5,097 bases of DNA from Candidatus Cloacimonadota bacterium (GCA_023230175.1 JALNXV010000270.1:1-5097), one strand, 5' to 3'. Positions 1 to 5,062 are shown, counted from the stretch's first letter. Translations and numbers: made by a program. The notes: generated from the letters alone by a model not told the origin.

Positions 1-105
1 GGCGATACATTCGGATGCCGCTGGGAGAAGGGGATTGCTGTTACCAAGGATGGATGCCAGGTCATGTCGCCTGAAATCGGAAAGCTTTACGAACTGGAGT
101 TCTAG
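1..105 (+). CDS. C-terminal end of a protein, possibly M24-family (Xaa-Pro) peptidase, partial
   Basis: The frame is open from the first base and ends at TAG (103-105), giving 34 residues of a gene that starts outside the window. The visible tail contains an R-W-E-K-G-I-A-V-T-K-D-G-C pattern followed by V-M-S. From memory this resembles the last strands of M24 metallopeptidases (Xaa-Pro aminopeptidase/prolidase type), where an R-x-E segment is followed by V-T-x-D-G-C/x-E-x-L-S/T. In those enzymes the glutamate of that segment is a metal ligand. Too little is present to identify the enzyme, and the M24 reading is an inference from one short motif. An intrinsic terminator follows 26 bases after the stop, which supports a genuine gene end here. 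Confidence 0.6.
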   Translation, partial: GDTFGCRWEKGIAVTKDGCQVMSPEIGKLYELEF

Positions 106-131
106 AAGCAGAAAAACTAGTAATTTTCATT

Positions 132-160
132 CGGGTCTGCTTCGGCAGGCCCGTTTGATT
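132..160 (+). terminator. Intrinsic terminator of the upstream partial gene
   Basis: A 9-base stem (132-140 with 145-153, one G-U pair) closes on a stable TTCG tetraloop at 141-144 and is followed by TTTGATT. It sits between the stop of the partial gene and the 3' end of the convergent LacI-family gene. Read on the minus strand the hairpin is not followed by a T run, so it mainly serves the plus strand. It could still help terminate the convergent repressor transcript. Confidence 0.75.
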
Positions 161-165
161 TGCAA

Positions 166-1206
166 TCAGGTAGTTTGACCTTGTGAAAGCTCTTCATCAA
201 GAAGCAAGCTTCCTTCTCTTTGACCATGTTCAATGAAGTCAATCAGCATGTCCGCTGAAAGCTGTCCCATTGTATATCGCTGCTGTTTGACAGTAGTTAT
301 CTGAGGATAAATCATTGAGGCCATATCAAGTCCATCATGACCTGCAATAGCAAGCTCGCTTGGTACTTTGATTCCAAATTCCAGAGCTTTGCTCAGAACT
401 CCGAAAGCCAGGATATCTGACTCGCAGTAAACAGCCGTTGGCCTTGATTCTGATGGAAGTTCTTTCCAGCGTCTGACGAAGTCCTGAGCAAGACTGTAAC
501 CCATTGCTGATTCAACGCAGCCATCAAAGAACATTCGGAAATCAAGTCCTGAATCACTAAGAGCTTCCTCATATCCATCAGTTCTTTCGATCCAAGCTCT
601 TCTTTTGAAAGAGTCTTGGAATGATAGATTTCCCATGCTGTTTCTTTGGTCGGTAGGCCCTTTGAGACAAGCAATTCTCTTATGACCTTTTGAAATAAGA
701 TGGTTGGTGGCTTGCTTTGCTCCTTTCTTATCATTTCCTCTTATTGAAAAGACACTTTTAAGGTTTGTTTCATTTTCCAGCATTACAATCTTCCGACCTA
801 AGCTGAGGAGGTTGTCAACTTCGGCTTGCTTTATATCAAGATCATGAAAAATGACTCCATCAATCTGTCTGTCGCCTATCATTCGGATCTGGCTGTCCAG
901 TATTCTCTGGTTTGTTGCATCGCAGATGATGAAAGAAAAGTTGTGCTTCAAGCAGGTCTCGGCTATCCCTTTGCTGACTTTGTTATAGAATGGATCAGAA
1001 ATGTCAGAAACAATGTATGCTATGATATTGGTTCTTCGTGTTACAAGGCTTTTCGCAACCATGTTAGGCCGGTAATCAAGCTGCATGATCGCTTTCTCAA
1101 TTTTCTCTCTGGTATCCTGCTTGACGTAACCGCTGTCATTTATGACGCGCGAAACAGTCATTGCCGAGACGCCTGCAATTTTTGCAACATCACCGATTGT
1201 ACTCAT
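166..1206 (-). CDS. LacI/GalR-family transcriptional repressor
   Basis: This is a complete 346-residue LacI/GalR-family DNA-binding repressor, of usual family length. Residues 4-25 form the helix-turn-helix (I-G-D-V-A-K-I-A-G-V-S, then the recognition helix with T-V-S-R-V-I-N). A hinge helix around 50-59 (A-K-S-L-V-T-R-R-T) leads into the periplasmic-binding-protein-like sugar domain from I-I-A-Y-I-V. Further landmarks are N-D-K-K-G-A near 158-163, I-S-K-G-H-K-R-I-A at 171-179, a C-E-S-D-I-L-A-F-G segment near 261-269 and V-P-S-E-L-A-I-A-G-H-D-G at 281-292. The ATG start has an AAGGAAAG ribosome site 2-10 bases upstream and a promoter beyond it. Compared with PurR as I recall it, there are about 15 extra residues between G-P (183-184) and the R-x-x-G-Y motif (208-212). 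The effector cannot be deduced; a sugar or nucleoside is typical of the family. No metabolic gene is adjacent, so the targets are unknown, but self-regulation is likely because of the operator in its own promoter. Confidence 0.93.
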   Translation of the reverse strand: MSTIGDVAKIAGVSAMTVSRVINDSGYVKQDTREKIEKAIMQLDYRPNMVAKSLVTRRTNIIAYIVSDISDPFYNKVSKGIAETCLKHNFSFIICDATNQRILDSQIRMIGDRQIDGVIFHDLDIKQAEVDNLLSLGRKIVMLENETNLKSVFSIRGNDKKGAKQATNHLISKGHKRIACLKGPTDQRNSMGNLSFQDSFKRRAWIERTDGYEEALSDSGLDFRMFFDGCVESAMGYSLAQDFVRRWKELPSESRPTAVYCESDILAFGVLSKALEFGIKVPSELAIAGHDGLDMASMIYPQITTVKQQRYTMGQLSADMLIDFIEHGQREGSLLLDEELSQGQTT

Positions 1207-1223
1207 TTCTTTCCTTGTTTTGA

Positions 1224-1253
1224 ATTATATAGTAAAACCCGTTTCATATGCAA
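1224..1253 (-). promoter_or_regulatory. Promoter of the LacI-family repressor gene
   Basis: On the minus strand a perfect -10 TATAAT (1229-1224) lies about 18 bases upstream of the repressor's ATG. A weak -35 TTGCAT (1253-1248) is 18 bases further upstream. A palindromic operator fills most of the spacer. The good -10 and weak -35 fit a moderately expressed, self-controlled regulator. Confidence 0.6.
1233..1246. promoter_or_regulatory. LacI-family operator, likely autoregulatory
   Basis: The plus strand reads TAAAACCCGTTTCA. It is an imperfect inverted repeat (TAAAAC and GTTTCA around CC) that matches 12 of 14 positions of TGAAACCGGTTTCA, the sort of site bound by many LacI/GalR repressors. 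It lies wholly between the -35 and -10 of the repressor's own promoter, where binding would block RNA polymerase. Binding itself is inferred. Confidence 0.55.
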
Positions 1254-1354
1254 TTAACTATCAGAAAAGAAAAAGGCCTTAAATCCAGAATGCAATCATT
1301 TTATTTCATAGCAGTAAGGTTCCATTTGCAAGCTTTCAAGTGCATTAACAGAAC

Positions 1355-1387
1355 TGAAACATACTTCAAATTCTCTTGAAACACGAG
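1355..1387 (+). repeat. Three tandem 11-base-spaced direct repeats, candidate response-regulator box
   Basis: TGAAACA occurs at 1355 and again at 1377, exactly 22 bases apart, with a weaker copy TCAAATT at 1366 halfway between. The three 11-base units share T-x-A-A-A, and the first two also end in CT. OmpR/PhoB-family regulators typically bind direct repeats with 11-base periodicity, and such a regulator is encoded in the operon that follows. The half-site TGAAAC is also present in the LacI-type operator, so a role for that repressor is an alternative. I found no convincing sigma70 promoter in 1254-1354. Confidence 0.35.
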
Positions 1388-1396
1388 GAGGTCATC

Positions 1397-1495
1397 ATGC
1401 ATCCATTAATTATTTCGGAGGAACTTTATTGTGAAACGAACAATGATAATGGTGGCATTGATGCTGGTCTTGGTTATTGGAACAGTCGGGGCTGA
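1397..1495 (+). CDS. Possible small upstream ORF overlapping the beta-barrel gene start
   Basis: An ATG at 1397 follows a very strong GAGGAGG site (1385-1391) with a 5-base gap. It opens a 32-codon frame ending in TGA at 1493-1495. The frame overlaps the start and signal-peptide region of the next gene in a different reading frame. The predicted peptide has no recognisable domain or signal sequence. It could be a leader peptide whose translation influences the downstream start, or a chance frame. The only support is the quality of its ribosome binding site, which is at least as good as that of the gene itself. Confidence 0.25.
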   Translation: MHPLIISEELYCETNNDNGGIDAGLGYWNSRG

Positions 1496-1940
1496 TTCAG
1501 TCAGCAGCGTAGGTGGAGAGTACATCTACCGCGATGGAATGAGTTTCGGAGGGCTTTCTTCCCAGAACTTCGGTTACTTCGACAGCCAGATTGGGTATTT
1601 CATCGGAGGAAATGCAGGATTTAATCTCAGCGGAGGAACAAACTGGACGATGAATCTAATAGCTGGACCGTCATTCAGGTATCATTTCAATGAAACCAAG
1701 ATGTATTTCGATGCAGCTGCCGGTTTGTCGCTTTCAGGAACATGGGCTTCTGATAGAGCTTTCGAAGCAGGCATCGGTGGGTCTTTCGGGGCGTGCTATG
1801 AAGTAACAGAGAAGATTTCGCTTTTAATTGGGACTTCAATTGGATATGATATGCTCAGAGTTGATCTTGAAACTGGTGCAATCGGATTTGGCGGAAGCTT
1901 CTACTGCATTCCATCAATGTCTGTTGGATTCAGTTATTAA
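1431..1940 (+). CDS. Small outer-membrane beta-barrel protein
   Basis: The product has 169 residues starting at GTG, with GGAGG at 1417-1421, 9 bases upstream. An ATG four codons later is possible, but the GTG start includes the K-R needed for a signal peptide. Residues 1-21 form a classic Sec signal (K-R, then a hydrophobic core) with a likely cleavage after V-G-A. The mature part is rich in Gly, Ser, Phe and Tyr and alternates polar and non-polar residues in stretches of about 10. Examples are the segments around 72-86, 91-103, 111-123, 129-142 and 151-169, as expected for amphipathic strands of an eight-stranded OmpA/OmpW-like barrel. It ends in an aromatic residue (S-V-G-F-S-Y), as barrels usually do. 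No enzyme motif is visible, and function beyond an envelope structural or porin-like role is unknown. It lies only 17 bases before the response regulator, so it is probably co-transcribed with the two-component pair and may be part of its sensing or output circuit. Confidence 0.75.
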   Translation: MKRTMIMVALMLVLVIGTVGADSVSSVGGEYIYRDGMSFGGLSSQNFGYFDSQIGYFIGGNAGFNLSGGTNWTMNLIAGPSFRYHFNETKMYFDAAAGLSLSGTWASDRAFEAGIGGSFGACYEVTEKISLLIGTSIGYDMLRVDLETGAIGFGGSFYCIPSMSVGFSY

Positions 1941-1957
1941 AAAAGACAGGAGGTGAC

Positions 1958-2629
1958 ATGTACAGAATTCTAGTAGTCGAGGACGATGAACAGCAGAACA
2001 GGACTGTCACCTCATTCCTGCTTCGTCAAGGGTATCAGGCCGTTTGCGTACTGGATGTCAATTAAGCCTATGATGCAATGTACGAGGCTCAGTTCGACAT
2101 CATCATCACTGATATAATGATGGCACCTGTGGACGGATTCGAGTTCGCAGATGCCATCCGCAGTTCTGATGCGAACATACCGATCATTTTCGTCAGTGCA
2201 AGAGATGACTATTCAGCGAAGGCAAGGGGATTTCAGATCGGGATTGATGATTTCATGGTCAAGCCGATTAGCTTGCCGGAACTCGAGCTTCGCATCAATG
2301 CACTGCTTAGAAGGGCTCAGATTGTCACATCAAGGCATCTGGAAGCAGGATCGCTTTCAATGGATATAGACGAGCATTCGGCTTCTGTTAATAAAGTGGA
2401 TATTCCACTTACCAAGAGGGAGTTCGATATTCTTTTCAAGCTTGTTTCTTATCCAAAGAAGACTTTTACGCGGACACAGCTGATGCAGGAATTCTGGGAT
2501 GCTGATACTACTGCTTCCACAAGAACCGTGGACGTTTATGTCACAAGGCTGAGAGAGAAGCTTTCTTCATGTCATGATGTTCAGATACAGACAGTTCATG
2601 GACTTGGTTACAAGGTGGTAATTGGATGA
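1958..2629 (+). pseudogene. OmpR/PhoB-family response regulator, interrupted by an in-frame TAA at codon 36
   Basis: The natural start is ATG 1958, preceded by AGGAGGTG at 1948-1955. The frame encodes a 223-residue regulator of normal length. The receiver domain has M-Y-R-I-L-V-V-E-D-D at 1-10, phosphoacceptor D52 in I-T-D-I-M-M, S80 in F-V-S-A-R and K102 in V-K-P. A winged-helix DNA-binding domain covers about 128-223 (L-T-K-R-E-F-D-I-L-F, then R-T-V-D-V-Y-V-T-R-L-R-E-K-L, ending G-L-G-Y-K-V-V). A TAA at 2063-2065 breaks the receiver just before A-Y-D-A-M. This position is commonly Glu in the family, so a single change from GAA is the simplest origin. No frameshift or other damage is visible. 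Reinitiation at ATG 2078 would give 183 residues that keep D52 and the DNA-binding domain, but lose beta-1 and the acidic pocket D9/D10 and have no clear ribosome site. The Pro that usually follows D-x-x-M is Ala56, with Pro at 57. The pair with the downstream kinase is evident. Confidence 0.85.
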
Positions 2630-3708
2630 AGAAGGGGAGAATCAAGCACAGTCTTTTCTCTATGAGCAGGTATCTGGCCTTTTTCATTGCAGTCTGCTTA
2701 GTTGTGACAAGCAGCTTCCTTCTGTATTTCCGTACAGTGATGAATGTTGCAGGTGTTGAATTCCAGCGTTCTGAAATTGAATATGCTGCAAAGCTGACAT
2801 TCGTCAATATTCTTTTTCTATCCTTGGTTCTTACAATCATCTATGCTGTTGTTCGAACTGTACGCATACGAAAGCCCCTAAATAGGATTCTCGATGCGCT
2901 TTCGCATCTTTCAAGGGGAGACTTTTCTATTTCGATCGATGAAGGCGTCCCTGGGAACGAGACGGAATTCGATGTAATTGCAAAAGACCTTAACAAGGTT
3001 GCCATTGAACTGAGGAATGTAGAGACGCTTCGCACAGATTTCGTTTCAAACGTTTCCCATGAAATCAAGAGTCCTCTGGCAGTGATTCAGAATTATGCAA
3101 CGCTTCTTAGCAGCCCCGACCTGGAACCTCAGCAACGCATTGAGTATTGCGGACAGATCATCAATGGGACACAGCGCCTTTCGACTTTGGTTTCCGACAT
3201 TCTCAATCTCAACCGATTGGAAAACCAGGAGATATTCCCTTCTCAGAAAAGCTATGACCTTGGCGAGCAGCTCTGTGAATGCCTTCTTTCGTTTGAAAAT
3301 GTCTGGGAAGACAAGAAGATTGAAATCAATACTGATCTTCAAAGCGATGTATGTATTATCAGCGACCGAAACCTTCTTGATATAGTGTGGAAGAACCTTT
3401 TTTCAAACGCATTCAAATTCACACCATCCGGTGGAAATGTTTCATTATCCCTTCATGTCGAAGACGATGCTGCTGTGGTTCATGTGTGTGACTCCGGATG
3501 TGGAATCACGCCCGAAGTAGGCAAGCATATGTTTGACAAGTTCTATCAGGGCGATACCAGCCGCAAGAGCGAGAGCAATGGCCTTGGACTGGCTCTTGTC
3601 CGCAGGATAGTTGATATTCTAAATGTGGACATATCTGTGAAAAGCAAAGCAGGAGAAGGCACTGATTTCCGCTTGGTTCTGCCGATTGAAATACAACAGA
3701 AACAATAA
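2626..3708 (+). CDS. Sensor histidine kinase of the two-component pair
   Basis: This is a complete 360-residue membrane kinase. Its ATG overlaps the regulator's TGA (ATGA), indicating translational coupling. Two membrane helices (about 14-35 and 57-77) flank a short extracytoplasmic loop of roughly 20 residues, so it probably senses at or in the membrane rather than through a large periplasmic domain. A HAMP-like linker covers about 78-133. The dimerisation/phosphotransfer helix carries S-H-E-I-K-S-P-L with the phosphorylated His at 145. The ATPase domain shows the N box (W-K-N-L-F-S-N-A-F-K, N257 and N261), the G1 box D-S-G-C-G-I (289-294), an F box around F303-F306 and the G2 box N-G-L-G-L-A-L (318-324). 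All catalytic motifs are intact. Its partner should be the adjoining OmpR-type regulator, which carries a nonsense codon; premature termination there could also lower translation of this gene. The stimulus is unknown, but the co-transcribed beta-barrel protein suggests an envelope signal. Confidence 0.93.
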   Translation: MKKGRIKHSLFSMSRYLAFFIAVCLVVTSSFLLYFRTVMNVAGVEFQRSEIEYAAKLTFVNILFLSLVLTIIYAVVRTVRIRKPLNRILDALSHLSRGDFSISIDEGVPGNETEFDVIAKDLNKVAIELRNVETLRTDFVSNVSHEIKSPLAVIQNYATLLSSPDLEPQQRIEYCGQIINGTQRLSTLVSDILNLNRLENQEIFPSQKSYDLGEQLCECLLSFENVWEDKKIEINTDLQSDVCIISDRNLLDIVWKNLFSNAFKFTPSGGNVSLSLHVEDDAAVVHVCDSGCGITPEVGKHMFDKFYQGDTSRKSESNGLGLALVRRIVDILNVDISVKSKAGEGTDFRLVLPIEIQQKQ

Positions 3709-3725
3709 TCAACAATTGCCGAAAT

Positions 3726-3740
3726 GTTTACCTTGTAAAC
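3726..3740. repeat. Short perfect inverted repeat upstream of the small membrane protein
   Basis: GTTTAC and GTAAAC form a perfect 6-base palindrome around CTT, 38 bases before the start of the next gene. It could be a protein-binding site. As RNA its 3-base loop is tight and no T run follows, so it is unlikely to be a terminator for the kinase gene. I could not find a clear promoter around it. Confidence 0.35.
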
Positions 3741-3745
3741 TCAGG

Positions 3746-3770
3746 TTATCTCAAAGATGAGATAAGGAGA
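3746..3770 (+). promoter_or_regulatory. Hairpin abutting a ribosome binding site
   Basis: TTATCTC (3746-3752) and GAGATAA (3759-3765) form a 7-base stem with a 6-base loop. Its 3' arm overlaps the first bases of the AAGGAG ribosome site (about 3764-3769) of the gene starting at 3779. The stem is AU-rich and weak, but it could modulate access to that site. Base pairing is seen; a regulatory role is inferred. Confidence 0.3.
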
Positions 3771-3778
3771 AATACGGA

Positions 3779-4141
3779 ATGGAAGACGAAAAGTATTCAT
3801 ACAGGTTTTCAAAGAGAGACGAGGAAGAGCTTAAGAACCTCAAGGACAAGTACATTGCTAGGGAGAAGACCCCTCTTGAGCAGGTGCGTGAAATCGAATC
3901 AGAAGTGAACAAGGAAGCTTCGATTCCTTCTTTTCCGTTTGGAATTATCGGTTCAATCATTCTTGGTCTAGGCATGTGCTTCACGATGGTGTGGACCAGG
4001 TTCTTTGCACTTGGGATTATCATTGGATTAGTGGGAATTGCAATCCTTGCAGTGAATTACCCTCTGTATCTCAGGCGCCTTCAGAATCTTCGGAAGGCTC
4101 AGGCAGATAAGGTTGCGAAGATTGTTTCTTGCCAGCCTTGA
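3779..4141 (+). CDS. Small two-helix membrane protein of unknown function
   Basis: The product has 120 residues. ATG 3779 is preceded by AAGGAGA about 9 bases upstream. Residues 1-48 are highly charged and predicted helical, including K-R-D-E-E-E-L-K-N-L-K-D-K-Y and E-K-T-P-L-E-Q-V-R-E-I-E. Two membrane helices (about 52-72 and 76-96) follow, with G-I-I-G-S-I-I-L-G-L-G-M in the first and G-I-I-I-G-L-V-G-I-A in the second. A basic cytoplasmic tail starts at Y-P-L-Y-L-R-R. This arrangement matches, from memory, small membrane proteins common in gut Firmicutes. Some of these carry the label dihydropteridine reductase; nothing here shows a nucleotide or pterin site, so I would not use that name. 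It starts 70 bases after the kinase and may or may not be in the same transcript. Its last 71 bases overlap the 3' end of the convergent gene. Confidence 0.8.
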   Translation: MEDEKYSYRFSKRDEEELKNLKDKYIAREKTPLEQVREIESEVNKEASIPSFPFGIIGSIILGLGMCFTMVWTRFFALGIIIGLVGIAILAVNYPLYLRRLQNLRKAQADKVAKIVSCQP

Positions 4142-4742
4142 TCAGGAGAAGGATTCCTATGACCGCAGCGCTTGTGCCCATGAGACATCCCATGAACCCG
4201 TTTGCAAGGTTGCGGTCAATTCCTTCTGTCTGCTCGCTGAGCGATAGAAGCGCGGACTGAGTCAATGTTAGTGATATAAGTGATGAGGCAAGGTTAACCA
4301 TTCTGAGAGCCTGCATGAAAAGCCTATGGTTTCTTCGTTCACGGACAACGCCTCTGGCATTCACTCCGATTTCCACGAAGGTCACGGTGGCTATTGCCAA
4401 TGCAACGTATTCATGGTATGAGCTTTTTCCTTCTTCAAAGAAAAGCCTTGTTGAATAAAGGATATAGATGAGGCTTGCCCCTACCAGGATCAATGCACAG
4501 AATTGGCAGCAACGGTATTCTTTTCTTCTATCGGAGCCTAGAAGTGCAAAGACACGTGCAAGAACAAGTGCGAATGTGTAGAATGCACTGACTGCAATGA
4601 AGAATGAACTTGAGATGATGCTAAGAACAATCTTGCCGATTCCTATTGCAAGGTTGATGAGCAATGATGCTCCTGCAATGCGCAATGTCCAGGTTGAACC
4701 AAAGTATTTGAAGGCTTTTGCCAATTGTCCGCTGTTGTTCAT
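4071..4742 (-). CDS. Six-helix membrane protein, remotely CDF-like, function unknown
   Basis: The product has 223 residues with about six hydrophobic helices (roughly 22-42, 45-67, 79-98, 112-130, 145-165 and 180-202) and a polar Ser/Glu/Pro-rich tail. The stretch 30-52 (N-L-A-I-G-I-G-K-I-V-L-S-I-I-S-S-S and following) resembles helices 1-2 of cation diffusion facilitators, which have N-x-x-L-x-x-x-K-x-x-x-G-x-x-S-x-S. The acidic/His metal ligands expected in helix 2 are not present, so active metal transport is doubtful. The segment A-L-R-M-V-N-L-A-S-S-L-I-S-L-T-L-T-Q-S-A (145-164) recalls a family of uncharacterised Firmicutes membrane proteins I have seen. ATG 4742 is the first usable start because TGA lies directly before it in frame, and there is no obvious ribosome site. 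The 3' end overlaps the convergent neighbour by 71 bases. Confidence 0.75.
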   Translation of the reverse strand: MNNSGQLAKAFKYFGSTWTLRIAGASLLINLAIGIGKIVLSIISSSFFIAVSAFYTFALVLARVFALLGSDRRKEYRCCQFCALILVGASLIYILYSTRLFFEEGKSSYHEYVALAIATVTFVEIGVNARGVVRERRNHRLFMQALRMVNLASSLISLTLTQSALLSLSEQTEGIDRNLANGFMGCLMGTSAAVIGILLLIKAGKKQSSQPYLPEPSEDSEGA

Positions 4743-4780
4743 TCAAGCATTATTGCATATTGATGTTTCAATTATGTTTC

Positions 4781-4808
4781 TGTATATTGCTTATTTGTTT
4801 TTGGACAA
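4781..4808 (-). promoter_or_regulatory. Candidate promoter of the minus-strand membrane protein
   Basis: On the minus strand TTGTCC (4808-4803), a 16-base spacer and TATACA (4786-4781) lie about 38 bases upstream of the ATG at 4742. The match is modest, but it is the best sigma70-type pair in this stretch. The A-rich leader after it has no Shine-Dalgarno-like sequence. Confidence 0.35.
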
Positions 4809-4858
4809 TCCTTTGTTCTTCGCCAGAGTGCAAGATTGATTTTCTTTTGACAAGGTAT

Positions 4859-4886
4859 TTGACTTGGCTTGAAAGTTGTGTATAAT
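4859..4886 (+). promoter_or_regulatory. Strong sigma70-type promoter of a short RNA or leader
   Basis: TTGACT (4859-4864) is followed after 16 bases by a perfect TATAAT (4881-4886). Transcription would start near 4892-4894. A second TTGACA at 4847-4852 is too far from the -10 to pair with it. This is the best plus-strand promoter in the window. Confidence 0.7.
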
Positions 4887-4925
4887 AATCAAAGAGGCAC
4901 TGCTGCAAGGCAACGACCTCAGTCT

Positions 4926-4967
4926 TAGACGAAAACCCGCCAGACTCCTAGACGAAAACCCGCCAGA
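4926..4967 (+). repeat. Tandem direct repeat of 19 bases, period 23
   Basis: TAGACGAAAACCCGCCAGA occurs at 4926-4944 and identically at 4949-4967, separated by CTCC. Both copies contain AAAACCCGCC, the complement of GGCGGGTTTT at 4981-4990. Only two copies are present and nothing else resembles a CRISPR array. Confidence 0.9.
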
Positions 4968-4994
4968 GCTGAAATTTACCGGCGGGTTTTTTTT
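4955..4994 (+). terminator. Intrinsic terminator with two alternative 5' arms
   Basis: AAAACCCGCC (4955-4964) pairs perfectly with GGCGGGTTTT (4981-4990) across a 16-base loop, and eight T residues run from 4987 to 4994. The upstream copy at 4932-4941 can pair with the same 3' arm, with a loop of about 39 bases. The proximal pairing should dominate. Confidence 0.85.
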
Positions 4995-5062
4995 CTCTTT
5001 GATTCAACTTGCAGATTGCAACTATCAGGCTCATGATTGAATCGGAAGGAGAATAAGGCATA

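Larger units (their letters stand above)
4892..4994 (+). ncRNA. Putative small RNA or attenuated 5' leader of about 100 nt
   Basis: Between a strong promoter and a T8 intrinsic terminator there is no ATG and no plausible coding frame, so the transcript is best read as a non-coding RNA or a leader. The 5' part can fold by GAGG (near 4894-4897) with CCTC (4917-4920), or alternatively by ACTG with CAGT. AGTCT (4921-4925) can pair with AGACT (4942-4946), exposing the first of two identical repeats in a loop. The two 19-base repeats each include AAAACCCGCC, the complement of the terminator's 3' arm. It does not fit any riboswitch class I recognise. Whether it acts in trans or controls the gene starting near 5063 cannot be decided from the sequence. 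Its ends are inferred from the promoter and terminator. Confidence 0.5.

Noticed and set aside
826..1257. 143-codon plus-strand open frame
   Set aside because: It lies antisense to the well-supported LacI-family gene. It has no ribosome site, and its product has no recognisable domain and an unnatural Cys-rich composition.
2063..2065. Stop-codon reassignment explaining the in-frame TAA
   Set aside because: TAA ends both the beta-barrel gene (1938-1940) and the kinase gene (3706-3708) at natural family lengths, so TAA is a normal stop here.
3716..3751. Promoter between the kinase and the small membrane protein
   Set aside because: Candidate -35 elements (TTGCCG, TTTACC) have no -10 at an acceptable distance.
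4597..4839. 80-codon plus-strand open frame
   Set aside because: It is mostly antisense to the start of the six-helix membrane protein, and the hydrophobic character of its product is a shadow of that gene.
4905..4967. Repeated ACGA motifs suggesting a tandem-hairpin guanidine-II (mini-ykkC) riboswitch
   Set aside because: The ACGA bases are not in terminal loops of short GC hairpins as that class requires.
4926..4967. CRISPR-like repeats
   Set aside because: There are only two copies of 19 bases with a 4-base gap, and one copy is part of a terminator stem. There are no spacers of normal length and no cas genes.
4887..5004. 118-base segment bounded by 10-base inverted repeats, like a miniature transposable element
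   Set aside because: There are no flanking target duplications. The inverted repeats coincide with the predicted RNA start and post-terminator region, so RNA structure is the simpler explanation.
5033..5056. Seven-codon frame (ATG 5033 to TAA) before the possible gene at 5063
   Set aside because: It has no ribosome site and spans the ribosome site of the next frame. A frame this short is expected by chance.
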